Position numbers and translations under genes: made by a program. Shown piece by piece: positions 1-7,500 of a DNA stretch of 11,706 bases; position 1 is the first letter of the stretch, and each line of letters begins with the position of its first letter. Under the pieces are notes generated by a model. It was not told where the DNA came from. It made no database searches and saw nothing but the letters and a program-made list of their open reading frames with translations. The DNA comes from Pyronema omphalodes (taxonomy: Eukaryota > Ascomycota > Pezizomycetes > Pezizales > Pyronemataceae). Where the stretch lies: NCBI GenBank assembly GCA_024516155.1, contig JAJJXM010000221.1, positions 1 to 11,706 on the forward strand, written 5' to 3'.

Positions 1-193
1 GTAGATTCATCCATGACATGCCCGAGTGACAACGCATGACTAGTCCATGCATGCTCATCGACCCCCTCTGGCCATCAGCCCTCTCTCTGCCTAATCGACC
101 CTCTGCCTGATCGATCCTCTGCCGAATCCACCCCCTCACTCACCCCGACTGCACACAGCCCATGAGCCCATCCCGTTCTATCCAGTGCAGCGA

Positions 194-251
194 CAGGGAT
201 CAATCACGAAACTACTGGTGCACAGGGATGAATCACGAAACTACTGGTGCA
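194..251 (+). repeat. 29-bp tandem doublet in repeat copy 1
   Basis: Two adjacent 29-bp units (194-222 and 223-251) begin CAGGGAT and end CTACTGGTGCA. They differ at one base, C in the first and G in the second. The same doublet is at 3512-3569 in copy 2, so it arose before the 3.3-kb duplication. No function is evident. Confidence 0.9.
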
Positions 252-379
252 TATCTCCATCCTCCATCATGCAATCGAAATCACAAAGTGTCGACAGAGG
301 AATCGAGCGACGTGAGTCAGGGAGGGAATACAGCCCGAGTGAAGTGAACGGGAAACCAGAGGAATTTGTTACTTGTGCA

Positions 380-460
380 TATATTTATTTGTACATGTTA
401 TTTGTAGATATGTTTAGTTGTATGTGTTTATTTGTGGATATATTTATTTGTGGATATTCA
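380..460 (+). repeat. AT-rich imperfect TATTTGT(G)GATA repeats
   Basis: A T-rich stretch carries several imperfect copies of a 12-18 bp motif of the type TTATTTGTGGATA and TTATTTGTAGATA. It is repeated unchanged in copy 2 at about 3698-3778. The rest of 1-727 is a C-rich start (55-170) and a purine-rich block (485-560), with no gene-like signal. Nothing identifies a promoter or origin, though such AT-rich blocks can be easily unwound. Confidence 0.6.
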
Positions 461-712
461 TTGTGTTTACGTTCGCAGCTACCTGTGGGGGGAAGGGAGA
501 GGGAGCGAGAGGGCAGAAGGAGGGAAAGGGGCAAGGCACGGAGGATGCTGAAGGGCGAGGGAAGCAGTGGCTGGTGGTTGAGCGAAAGCATGGTGTAGCG
601 AGAGTATGGTGGAGCCTCGCTTACTACAAGACGGGCAGATAGTATGTTAGCAACGCTGCAGTGGAGGAGATGTGATACCAACACAGAGAACGTTTATTTC
701 ATGCATAAAAGG

Positions 713-728
713 TTGAGGATTCGAATTT
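713..728 (+). other. Empty LINE target site in repeat copy 1
   Basis: The 16-mer TTGAGGATTCGAATTT occurs here once, uninterrupted. In copy 2 the same 16 bp is present twice, on either side of the LINE (4030-4045 and 10675-10690). Copy 1 therefore shows the pre-insertion state. The site contains the 8-bp palindrome ATTCGAAT. The inferred first nick is on the + strand after the TTT, before AG. Confidence 0.9.
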
Positions 729-819
729 AGAAACGGGGGGTGTGATAAGTAAGAAAAGCAGACGCACGCTTTTGAAGCGGGGTATTAGAAAAGCAGAACG
801 AAAAAAAGAGATAACTTTA

Positions 820-936
820 TCTGGGCTTTACGGGAAAGTCCGTCTTCTCCCAGATTCCCAGTTGGAGGGGATGCTCTGATCGAGTGTTTGATAAGAATAA
901 CAAGAAAAACAAGTGCCCAGCCAAGATATGCGAAAA
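820..936 (+). repeat. Hairpin-bearing module, first internal copy
   Basis: This module starts TCTGGGCTTTACGGGAAAG and ends near GATATGCG. It recurs at 1167-1279 (offset 347 bp) with a few base changes, and as a single hybrid copy at 10788-10893. It contains two overlapping inverted repeats: TCTGGG (820-825) with CCCAGA (849-854), and GGGCTTT (823-829) with AAAGTCC (835-841, one G-T pair). Just upstream is the perfect inverted repeat AGATAA-CT-TTATCT (809-822). Its role is unknown. Confidence 0.85.
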
Positions 937-1011
937 GAAAGAAGAGAAAAACAGAAACGAAAGAAGTCATACATTTCAACCCTTGTGGTTTCTTGAGATC
1001 GAAGAGAAGAA

Positions 1012-1116
1012 ACCTAGAAAAGCGGAGAAGATACCTAGAAAAGCAGAGAGAATACCTAGAAAAGCGGAGAAGATACCTAGAAAAGCAGAGAGAATACCTA
1101 GAAAAGCACAAAAGTT
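1012..1116 (+). repeat. 21-bp minisatellite, five copies in alternating A/B form
   Basis: Copies start at 1012, 1033, 1054, 1075 and 1096 with the core ACCTAGAAAAGC. Two variants alternate (GGAGAAGAT and AGAGAGAAT endings), so the higher-order period is 42 bp. The fifth copy decays into CACAAAAG. In one frame it would encode a lysine/arginine-rich heptad of the IPRKAEK/IPRKAER type, but the flanking frame is low-complexity and I do not call a gene. The array is absent from copy 2 because of the module deletion. Confidence 0.9.
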
Positions 1117-1166
1117 AGTAAACAGATCGAAGAACAAAACAAACGAAAGAAACGACCGTACCTTTG

Positions 1167-1279
1167 TCTGGGCTTTACGGGAAAGTCCCGCTTCTCCCAG
1201 ATTCCCTGTTAGAGGGGATACTCCGATCGAGTGTTTGATGAGAAGAAGACGAAAAACAAGTGCCCAGCAAAGATATGCG
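1167..1279 (+). repeat. Hairpin-bearing module, second internal copy
   Basis: This is the second copy of the module at 820-936. Diagnostic differences are TACTCCGATCG here against TGCTCTGATCG in the first copy, and CCCAGCAAAG here against CCCAGCCAAG. The TCTGGG/CCCAGA and GGGCTTT/AAAGTCC pairings are preserved. Both diagnostic sites reappear in the hybrid copy at 10788-10893. Confidence 0.85.
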
Positions 1280-1519
1280 GGGGGAAAACAAAACAAAACA
1301 AAGCAAAGCAAAACAAAACAGAAAACAAAAAACGAAGAACAAAAAACGAAGAACAAAAACCAAAAACAGAAAAGACAGAAAAAAAACACAAACCAAAAAC
1401 ACAAACACAAACACAAACACGCAAAACCAAAAACACAAACACACAAAACCAAAAACCAAAAACCAAAAAACAGAGATATGTGAGGAGAAAACAAAACAAA
1501 ACAAAACAAAAAACAAAGA
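1277..1519 (+). repeat. T-free A/C-rich simple-sequence tract, copy 1
   Basis: Bases 1277-1476 contain no T: 200 nt made of AAAAC, AAAGC, ACGAAGA, CAAAAAC and ACACAA units. A short ATATGTG break follows, then a further CAAAA run to 1519. The open frames here (runs of K, T, N and Q) are a by-product of the composition. The tract is downstream of the module copy at 1167-1279. Confidence 0.9.
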
Positions 1520-1765
1520 TCCGCAATATATGGTAGAATATTTCGAATATATGTCAAAAAATACTATATCACAGAACGCCGATGAAGAAAGAAAGGAAAG
1601 GAGACCAGGGGGAGGAAGGGGTGTTTATATAGCTAGTTACAGGTCTGAAAGCAGGATTCTGGACAATATCACTTGAGTGAAGATGCCACATTGTGCGTCC
1701 TACTGCCACACAGGTTTCTGAGCAAGGAATGACAAGAGGTGGATCAAGAGAACAATACAATTGTT
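1520..1765 (+). other. Unique-looking spacer of the repeat unit
   Basis: This stretch is well conserved between copies (11101-11345) with only a few changes. It starts AT-rich (AATATATGG, ATATTTCGAATATATG), passes a purine-rich block and a TTTATATAGC box near 1624-1633 that resembles a TATA element, then becomes mixed sequence. No plausible downstream reading frame was found, so the TATA-like box is only noted. I see no gene in it. Confidence 0.5.
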
Positions 1766-1980
1766 AGAAGGAAGATGGGAAAACAGAAGATGGGAAGAAG
1801 GAAGATGGGAAAAATGAAGATGGGAAAACGGAAGACGGAGAACGGAAGATTGAAAAAGGAAGACTGAAAAAGGAAGATTGACTCAGGACGATTGACTCAG
1901 GACGATTGACAAAGGATGATGGAAGAAGGAAGATGAGAATCAGGAAGATGAGAATGAGGAAGATGAGTAAGAGGAAGACA
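1766..1980 (+). repeat. GAAGAT-type purine-rich minisatellite, copy 1
   Basis: This is a degenerate array of GGAAGATGGGAAAA, GGAAGACTGAAAAA, ACTCAGGACGATTG (twice) and GGAAGATGAGAATC-like units. The strand is strongly purine-rich. Copy 2 carries a shorter version at 11346-11543, so the array changes length. The reverse strand encodes runs of F, L, P and S, which I treat as composition rather than coding. Confidence 0.85.
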
Positions 1981-2022
1981 ATTTTCACACTCGATGTCAC
2001 ACTGCGAGGCCTAGAACTTGCT

Positions 2023-2168
2023 CATGTTTATCACGAGATTTGAATGGCATTCTTCGAGGTCAACTGGGTCATGGAGTATCACGACATTTGAATGGCATTC
2101 TTCGTGGCCAACTGGGTCATGGTTTATCACGCGATTTGAATGGCATTGTTCGAGACCAGGAACTGGGT
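2023..2168 (+). repeat. Three tandem units of 47-51 bp
   Basis: Units start at 2023, 2070 and 2118 and share CATG-TATCACG-ATTTGAATGGCATT-TTCG and end AACTGGGT; a CATAG fragment follows at 2169. The third unit has a CAGG insertion before AACTGGGT. The same array begins at 11589 (units at 11589, 11636 and 11683) and is cut by the window end. On the minus strand it reads as a ~16-residue repeat, but there is no further coding support. Confidence 0.9.
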
Positions 2169-2580
2169 CATAGTAGACAACAGTTACCCTCTCGTAAGTT
2201 TGCATCTTTGTTTTGCTGCGTGGGGCAGCTTAATTCTCTCGCGAAGAATCAGCACGTGACTCTCAGCTGCATCGCGTCTGCTACCCCATCCACTGTGAGT
2301 TGCAAGTGACGCGCTGCAAAGAAAGAATGCAGTTTCAGGAGATACAAAAAAGTGATGATTCTTGTTTTCGGTATTTGATTTTCATGAATATCAATAGTTT
2401 AAGGTAATACCAAAAAGCGATAATTTTTGTTTTGTTTATTTTTTCTGTATTGATGTCAACACACACAAGGCCCGCTGCTTCTCGAGACAAGACTAACAAC
2501 AACCGTCTTGTTTTGAGAGGGAGTGGGCCCTTTTTGCGTTAGGTAAGCAGCAGCACCACCAGGTAAGCAAGAGTACCACG
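2169..2580 (+). other. Non-coding segment with a 13-bp hairpin and a diverged ~65-bp duplication
   Basis: No gene is seen. It holds a diverged direct repeat (about 2341-2380 and 2407-2455, both of the form ATAC-AAAAA-G-GAT-AT-TTTGTTTT) and an imperfect hairpin at 2481-2517. The hairpin has arms CTCGAGACAAGAC and GTCTTGTTTTGAG, an 11-nt loop, and two G-T pairs. The stem is fully paired only as + strand RNA. GTAAGT at 2194 resembles a 5' splice site but has no exon context. Confidence 0.5.
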
Positions 2581-2760
2581 CAAGCGAGAGTGGTCTTGCA
2601 AGACCCGTGTGGACGTGATTGATTGCAGACACAAAAAATATTCAAAAATGCAAGAATTACAATGCTTGCTGGATGAAAAAGATGCACAAGAAATTATGCT
2701 TGATATTCAATCAAACATTTATTAGACTTCATACAAAAGGGACACACCTACGGTGTTGCC
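2581..2760 (+). repeat. Diverged ~200-bp duplication, copy A
   Basis: This starts AGCGAGAGTGGTCTTGCAAGA and continues through AATGCAAGAATTACAATGC, GATGCACAAGAAATTATGC and GGGACACACCTACGGTGTTGCC. Copy B starts exactly 300 bp later and is clearly older, with many substitutions. Neither strand has a supported gene. Confidence 0.85.
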
Positions 2761-2880
2761 ATAGCAACGGAGAGTGCTCTCACGGCAATGTAGTCTAGTC
2801 AGTCTAGTCACAGCGAGCGAGAGTGCTCTCACAGCTATGTAGTCCACTCAGGCAAGCGAGAGTGGTCTGTCCAGTCAACG
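2761..2880 (+). repeat. GCGAGAG-type dispersed motifs with GAGAGTGCTCTC dyads
   Basis: Between duplications A and B lie several AGCGAGAG and AGTCTAGTC motifs and two GAGAGTGCTCTC near-palindromes (about 2771-2782 and 2822-2833). The same motif family fills 3099-3225, following copy B. Confidence 0.7.
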
Positions 2881-3098
2881 CGAGCGAGAGTGGTCTTGCA
2901 AAACCCGTTTTGACGTGACTGACTGCAAACACAAAAATTATCCAAAAATGAAAGAATTACAATGCGTGCTGAATGAAAAACATGCACAAGAAATTAAGCT
3001 TGATATTAAATCAAAACGTTACATGTTTGGATCAAATGTCATTTGCACGTAGCAACAATTGAATGCAGAAGGGACACACCTACAGTGTTGCCACAGCA
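2881..3098 (+). repeat. Diverged ~200-bp duplication, copy B
   Basis: This matches copy A (2581-2760) from AGCGAGAGTGGTCTTGCAAAA to GGGACACACCTACAGTGTTGCC. The offset grows from 300 to 332 bp because of an extra stretch near 3018-3060 (ACATGTTTGGATCAAATG region). Its divergence from A is much larger than that between the two 3.3-kb copies, so this duplication is older. Confidence 0.85.
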
Positions 3099-3225
3099 AG
3101 CGAGAGTGCTCTGTCTAGTCACAGCGAGCGAGAGCGCTCAGCGCTCTGTCTAGACACGCTGTCTAGACACGCAAGCGAGAGTCACAGCGAGAGTGGTCTG
3201 TCTAGTCGCAGCGAGCAACAGTCTC
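3099..3225 (+). repeat. GCGAGAG/TGTCTAGACA palindrome cluster
   Basis: This holds repeated AGCGAGAG and GTCTAGTC motifs, a perfect inverted repeat AGAGCGCT-C-AGCGCTCT (3131-3147), and two copies of the 10-bp palindrome TGTCTAGACA (3147-3156 and 3160-3169, 13 bp apart). From 3226 to 3318 the sequence is plain AT-rich spacer leading to the unit boundary. Confidence 0.85.
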
Positions 3226-3511
3226 CACACAACAAATTATGTATCTTAAAATCGATTATCATTATATCAACTTATCATTATTCTTCTATATTCTTCACCC
3301 TGTAAATTTATTCATCTTGTAGATTCATCCATGACATGCCCGAGTGACAACGCATGACTAGTCCATGCATGCTCATCGACCCCCTCTGGCCATCAGCCCT
3401 CTCTCTGCCTAATCGACCCTCTGCCTGATCGATCCTCTGCCGAATCCACCCCCTCACTCACCCCGACTGCACACAGCCCATGAGCCCATCCCGTTCTATC
3501 CAGTGCAGCGA

Positions 3512-3569
3512 CAGGGATCAATCACGAAACTACTGGTGCACAGGGATGAATCACGAAACTACTGGTGCA
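3512..3569 (+). repeat. 29-bp tandem doublet in repeat copy 2
   Basis: This is the counterpart of the doublet at 194-251, with the same single-base difference between its two units. It sits in the left, LINE-proximal part of copy 2. Confidence 0.9.
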
Positions 3570-4029
3570 TATCTCCATCCTCCATCATGCAATCGAAATC
3601 ACAAAGTGTCGACAGAGGAATCGAGCGACGTGAGTCAGGGAGGGAATACAGCCCCAGTGAAGTGAACGGGAAACCAGAGGAATTTGTTACTTGTGCATAT
3701 ATTTATTTGTACATGTTATTTGTAGATATGTTTAGTTGTATGTGTTTATTTGTGGATATATTTATTTGTGGATATTCATTGTGTTTACGTTCGCAGCTAC
3801 CTGTGGGGGGAGGGAGAGGGAGCGAGAGGGCAGAAGGAGGGAAAGGGAAAAGGCACGGAGGATGCTGAAGGGCGAGGGAAGCAGTGGCTGGTGGTTGAGC
3901 GAGAGCGTGGTGTAGCGAGAGTATGGTGGAGCCTCGCTTACTACAAGACGGGCAGATAGTATGTTAGCAACGCTGCAGTGGAGGAGATGTGATACCAACA
4001 CAGAGAACGTTTATTTCATGCATAAAAGG

Positions 4030-4045
4030 TTGAGGATTCGAATTT
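4030..4045 (+). repeat. Target-site duplication, left (3' side of LINE)
   Basis: TTGAGGATTCGAATTT here is identical to 10675-10690. The last TTT is ambiguous because it runs into the poly(T) complement of the element tail, so the duplication is 13-16 bp. Confidence 0.92.
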
Positions 4046-4063
4046 TTTTTTTTTTTTTTTTTT

Positions 4064-4069
4064 TTTATT
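4064..4069 (-). terminator. Polyadenylation signal AATAAA at LINE 3' end
   Basis: The sense strand reads GTATGAAATAAA and then directly enters the poly(A) tail. The hexamer partly merges with the tail, so it could also arise by chance, but its position is right for the element's final 3' end. Confidence 0.6.
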
Positions 4070-4124
4070 TCATACACGCATCTAACCCTACGGTTATGGC
4101 GGATGCTACCTATATACATTGCTA

Positions 4125-4148
4125 ACCCTGGAATGTTACTTCCAGGGT
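4125..4148 (-). other. Perfect 9-bp stem-loop in LINE 3' region
   Basis: ACCCTGGAA (4125-4133) and TTCCAGGGT (4140-4148) form a perfect inverted repeat around a 6-nt loop, about 60 nt from the tail. Some LINE reverse transcriptases recognise 3' stem-loops; whether this one does is unknown. Confidence 0.7.
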
Positions 4149-4324
4149 CACCGAGAACGCCTCGGAGCGGTCATGCTGTTGTCAGGGTGTAGCCCCCTTC
4201 CTGCCTTCTCCTTCTCCTTTTCTGTTCCTTCTCGTCGTTGTGTCCTTGAGCCCTGTGCGCTCCCCAAATCACCCTTCCCGGTGTTTGGTATCCTCCTCCC
4301 TTCCCCGCGTACGTCCCCCTTTAT

Positions 4325-4369
<45 letters not shown>

Positions 4370-4598
4370 CACCTTACGCCACGCCCTTCCCGTCCCCTCT
4401 TCTCTCCTTTCCCACTCGTCCCCGTTACATCCCTCCACTACTTCCCCATTCTCCTCTTCCTTCCTTCCTTCCTTCCTCCATTCCTCCTCCTCTCTCCTTT
4501 CCCGTCTCCCTTTCCTCTCTTCCGTTCCTCCACCTCCTTATCTATATACATTCTTATTATCATACATGTTTGTTTTTTTTTTTTTTTTTTTTTTTTTT

Positions 4599-7500
4599 CT
4601 AGTGTTCCTCTGCTGGGTCCAATAATGTCCCCCAGCCCGTCATCGAGGTATTTCTGCTGGATCTGTTAGCCTCCTCGGGGTGCTTACTGAGTACCGAATG
4701 TGCCCACTCAGATGTGGCCAATTTCGAGTCAGAGATCATGGTGGCGAGGGCTCGGATTCCGTGTTTGGTGTGTAGGATTATGTGTAATTTCAGTTGTCGG
4801 TGGCGTGGGAGTTTCAGGTGTTTTCGAAGCTGGATCCTGTGTGGGGTGAAAAGCGGGCAGGAGAGCAGCAGGTGTTTTGGTGTTTGGGGGGGGTGTAAGG
4901 GGCAGGGGCATGCGCGGGTGGGGTAGATTGGGGTGGGGGGGTGTGCCAGGTAATCCAGGAAGTATCCGTGTCCGGTTCGGAGGCCTAGGATCGCCGTTGA
5001 GACCTTTCTGGGTACGGTGGTGTACGCCTCATCGAGTGATTTCCTATGAGGGGCGTCGTACGTTTTGGGTTTCGGGCTTGTGTTGTACCACTGTGCCCAG
5101 TCCTCGGAGTGGGCTTCCTTGACTCGTCTGCGGAGCCACGACAGAGAGGTGGGAGGGGGAGTGAGTGGGTGTTGGGTAGTCGCATGTTTTGCAAGACGGT
5201 CTGCTTCTTCGTTGCCGAGGATGTCGGTGTGACCGGGGACCCAGTGTAGGTGTACGGTTGTCCCTGTGCGTCGGAGGAGGAGTTGTGTGATGTGGTGGAT
5301 ACCAGTTGCGGTTTCTTGTCCTGGGCCCGGGGTGAGACGAGTTGCTCGGATGATACCGGCTTGATTATCCGTAAAGACATGGATTTCGCGGTATTGGAGT
5401 TGTAGCCGGCGGATGTGGGTGTTACAGGTGATCAGGCATTCTTTGATGGCTTTCAGTTCTGCGTCAAAGACTTCGCACGAACTGCCCATCGGGATGGTCT
5501 TGCTGATGCTCTGATCGAGGCCTGTCGGGATGTAAAATCCTGCTCCGGTGCAGCCTTCGAGTTGTGAGCCGTCCGTGTACGCTATGATCGTATTTGGTTT
5601 GGAGCGTAGGCGAGCGAGGAGGTTGTAGTGATGTGCCTCGGCTTCTTCTTTGGTGGACGAGGGGCTGTGGCGTGTCAGGGGGGGGTCCATCCATGGGGCG
5701 GGGTCTGGTTGTGCCGTATCCTCGACGGTGGTCCTAGGGGATAACCATCTGTTTAGAGATGATATTGTTGCTACCAGGCGAGTGATGGGGCGTGTTCCGG
5801 AGGTCCAGTCACAGTCGTACTCCTTCGGGGATTGTATGGCGTGTGTAAAGTGGTTAGGGATGGGGAAAGATGAGGGGCAACGGGTGACGACGGGGTGGGT
5901 AGGGGGAAGGGAGAGGAGGCGGAGGGCATATTTCCTGCGCTTGTGGTTTAGGCGGGTGATGACTGGGGGTAGTGCTGCCTCGTTGTGTAGAGCGAGGATC
6001 GGTGTGGAGGAGAAGGCGTTTAAGATTCGTCGGATGGCTGCGTTTTGCTGGAGTTGTAATTTTCTGGCGAAGGATTTCTGGCCGGCCCACCATATCTCTG
6101 CTCCGAAATCGGATTTCGCCTGGACACATGATCGGTACAAGGTTCGCACCGCCGTGGGGGACAGTCCAGTTTCCTGTCTGACGAGGCTTCGAAGGGCATT
6201 GAAGGCTCTGGACGCAGAGGTTAGTCTAGTTTGTACGTGATGGGAGAAGGAAAGTTTTCTGTCGAAATATATGCCAATCCAGCGGACCACGTCCTGTTTC
6301 CCATTCTGAGTTCCTGGCCTAACCACGGTGCCGTTCGGGAGTGTCACGCATGTTAGGGGTGTTATCTCATCTTTCTGTGCCCGGTGAAAGTGTAGAAGTT
6401 CTGATTTGGCGTCGTCGAAAGCTACGGCGTTGTCCTCTGCCCACTTGAAGGCTATTCGGGCCGCTTTTTCCAGGGTTCGGGAGTTGGCTTCGCGTGATTT
6501 TCCATGACACACCACCGCAACGTCGTCGATATAACTCGGTGTCCATAGGGTGGGGTTGTGCTTGGACAAGGCGTCGAAGAGGGGGCGGAGGTACAGTAGG
6601 AAGAGGATGGGCGAGGCGGGGGAGCCTTGAGGGATACCTGTTCGGGTCGGTCGTTGCACATCTGTTCTTCCGTGGAAAGAGAGAGCGATCGTCCTATCGT
6701 TCAGAAATGAGTGACACCAATTAACGACCGGTGTAGGGCAGCCGAGGGAGCGCATGGTGGAGGTCAGTCGTGCGGAAGAGACGTTGTCGAATGCGCCTCT
6801 GACGTCGAGGAAAAGGGCGGACGTCGTCATTTTCTGTTGTACGTGTGTTTCGACGTCATGGGTGAGCGCCATTGCTGCGTCAATTGCGGATCGTCTCGGA
6901 CGACCACCGATTTGATCGTGGTGCAGGAGGTCGTTTGTTTCGGCTAATTGGCTCAGTCGTGTTGCCATGAGCTTTTCAAGTACCTTGCCCATGCAGTTGA
7001 GGAGCGCAATGGGTCGGTAAGCTTTGACTGAGCTGTAGTCCGGCTTGTTCGGTTTCGGGATGATGACTGTGGTTGCCTCACGCCAGCACTTCGGTTGATA
7101 ACCTACCTCTCCGAGTGTGGCGTAGAGCTGGGTTAATTGGTTGGGGATGATTTGGAGCACTTTTCGCAGACAGAGGAAGGTGATGCCGTCTGGACCTGGG
7201 GCTTTCTTCGGGGAGGAGGAGAGGATCGCCTGTGCTACCTCTCTTTCAGAGAAGGTAGTCCATGGCAAGGGGCTGCGGGTTTGGGGGGGGGTAGAGGAGG
7301 GGGAGGGCGGGGGGGGAGGGAAGAGGGCCTGGAGGGCGGATACTTTCCCTTGGAAGTCTGTATGGACGGTGGTTATGCCGTTCGTTGTGGATGTGAGAGG
7401 GGGGGTGAGTTGAGCTCGGCGGGGGTTAGTGTACCGAAACGCCGCCCAGATGTCTTCTCCTTTGGCCTGGCTCAAGTATTCCTTCCAGAGCCTGTCTTTG

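Larger units (their letters stand above)
1..3318 (+). repeat. 3318-bp direct repeat unit, copy 1 (complete, without LINE)
   Basis: The sequence beginning GTAGATTCATCCATGACATG at base 1 restarts at 3319, so the period is 3318 bp. Bases 1-727 match 3319-4045 with about six differences counted by eye: one G/C change near 337, a one-base deletion near 493, a GC-to-AA change near 530 and two A/G changes near 585-590. Bases 729-2141 match 10691-11706, with a ~350-bp deletion and length changes in simple repeats. I see no rRNA, tRNA or convincing protein gene; the open frames are short or low-complexity. The unit could be a fungal macrosatellite, a subtelomeric repeat or a local tandem duplication. 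Two haplotypes of one locus joined by an assembler is the main alternative. Confidence 0.93.
4046..4598 (-). other. LINE 3' region with three poly(A) tracts
   Basis: After the ORF2 TAG the sense strand reads 26 A (4598-4573), 207 nt of purine-rich sequence with a GGAA microsatellite (4366-4572), 40 A (4365-4326), 259 nt of mixed sequence (4067-4325), then the terminal ~21-24 A (4066-4043). Only the last tract is preceded by AATAAA (4069-4064). The stop codon touching the first A-run suggests the ancestral element ended there and later gained downstream sequence, although an A-rich 3' UTR cannot be excluded. Confidence 0.85.

Noticed and set aside
185..598. Short open frames (61-137 codons) repeated in both units near 162-598 and 3480-3868
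   Set aside because: They overlap each other in different frames, change length between the two copies because of the one-base deletion, and show no domain or codon signal.
680..790. tRNA or tRNA-derived SINE around the B-box-like target site
   Set aside because: No A box at a suitable distance and no cloverleaf could be drawn on either strand.
884..1483. 199-codon + strand open frame with IPRKAE heptads and KTKQNK runs
   Set aside because: It is explained by the 21-bp minisatellite and the T-free tract, which lacks stop codons by composition. It is destroyed in copy 2.
976..1557. 193-codon minus-strand open frame rich in F, L, V and C, membrane-protein-like
   Set aside because: It is the reverse complement of the same A/C-rich tract; hydrophobicity follows from composition, and the frame is not kept in copy 2.
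1620..1640. TATA-box promoter (TTTATATAGC)
   Set aside because: No plausible reading frame or RNA gene begins downstream; AT-rich sequence makes the match weak.
2011..2205. 64-codon minus-strand frame with a ~16-residue repeat (HDPV..EECHSN)
   Set aside because: It mirrors the 47-51 bp tandem DNA units; the unit length is not always a multiple of three and copy 2 has a one-base deletion.
2581..3225. CRISPR-like look of repeated AGCGAGAG motifs
   Set aside because: Motifs are short, unevenly spaced and degenerate, and the window is eukaryotic in character.
4081..4130. CTAACCCTA and CTAACCCTG, telomere-like
   Set aside because: Only one to one and a half hexamers, separated by other sequence, inside the LINE 3' region; no array.
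5650..6240. 196-codon + strand open frame inside the LINE
   Set aside because: It lies antisense to the ORF2 thumb/linker region, where GC-rich coding sequence leaves long antisense frames; no recognisable domain.
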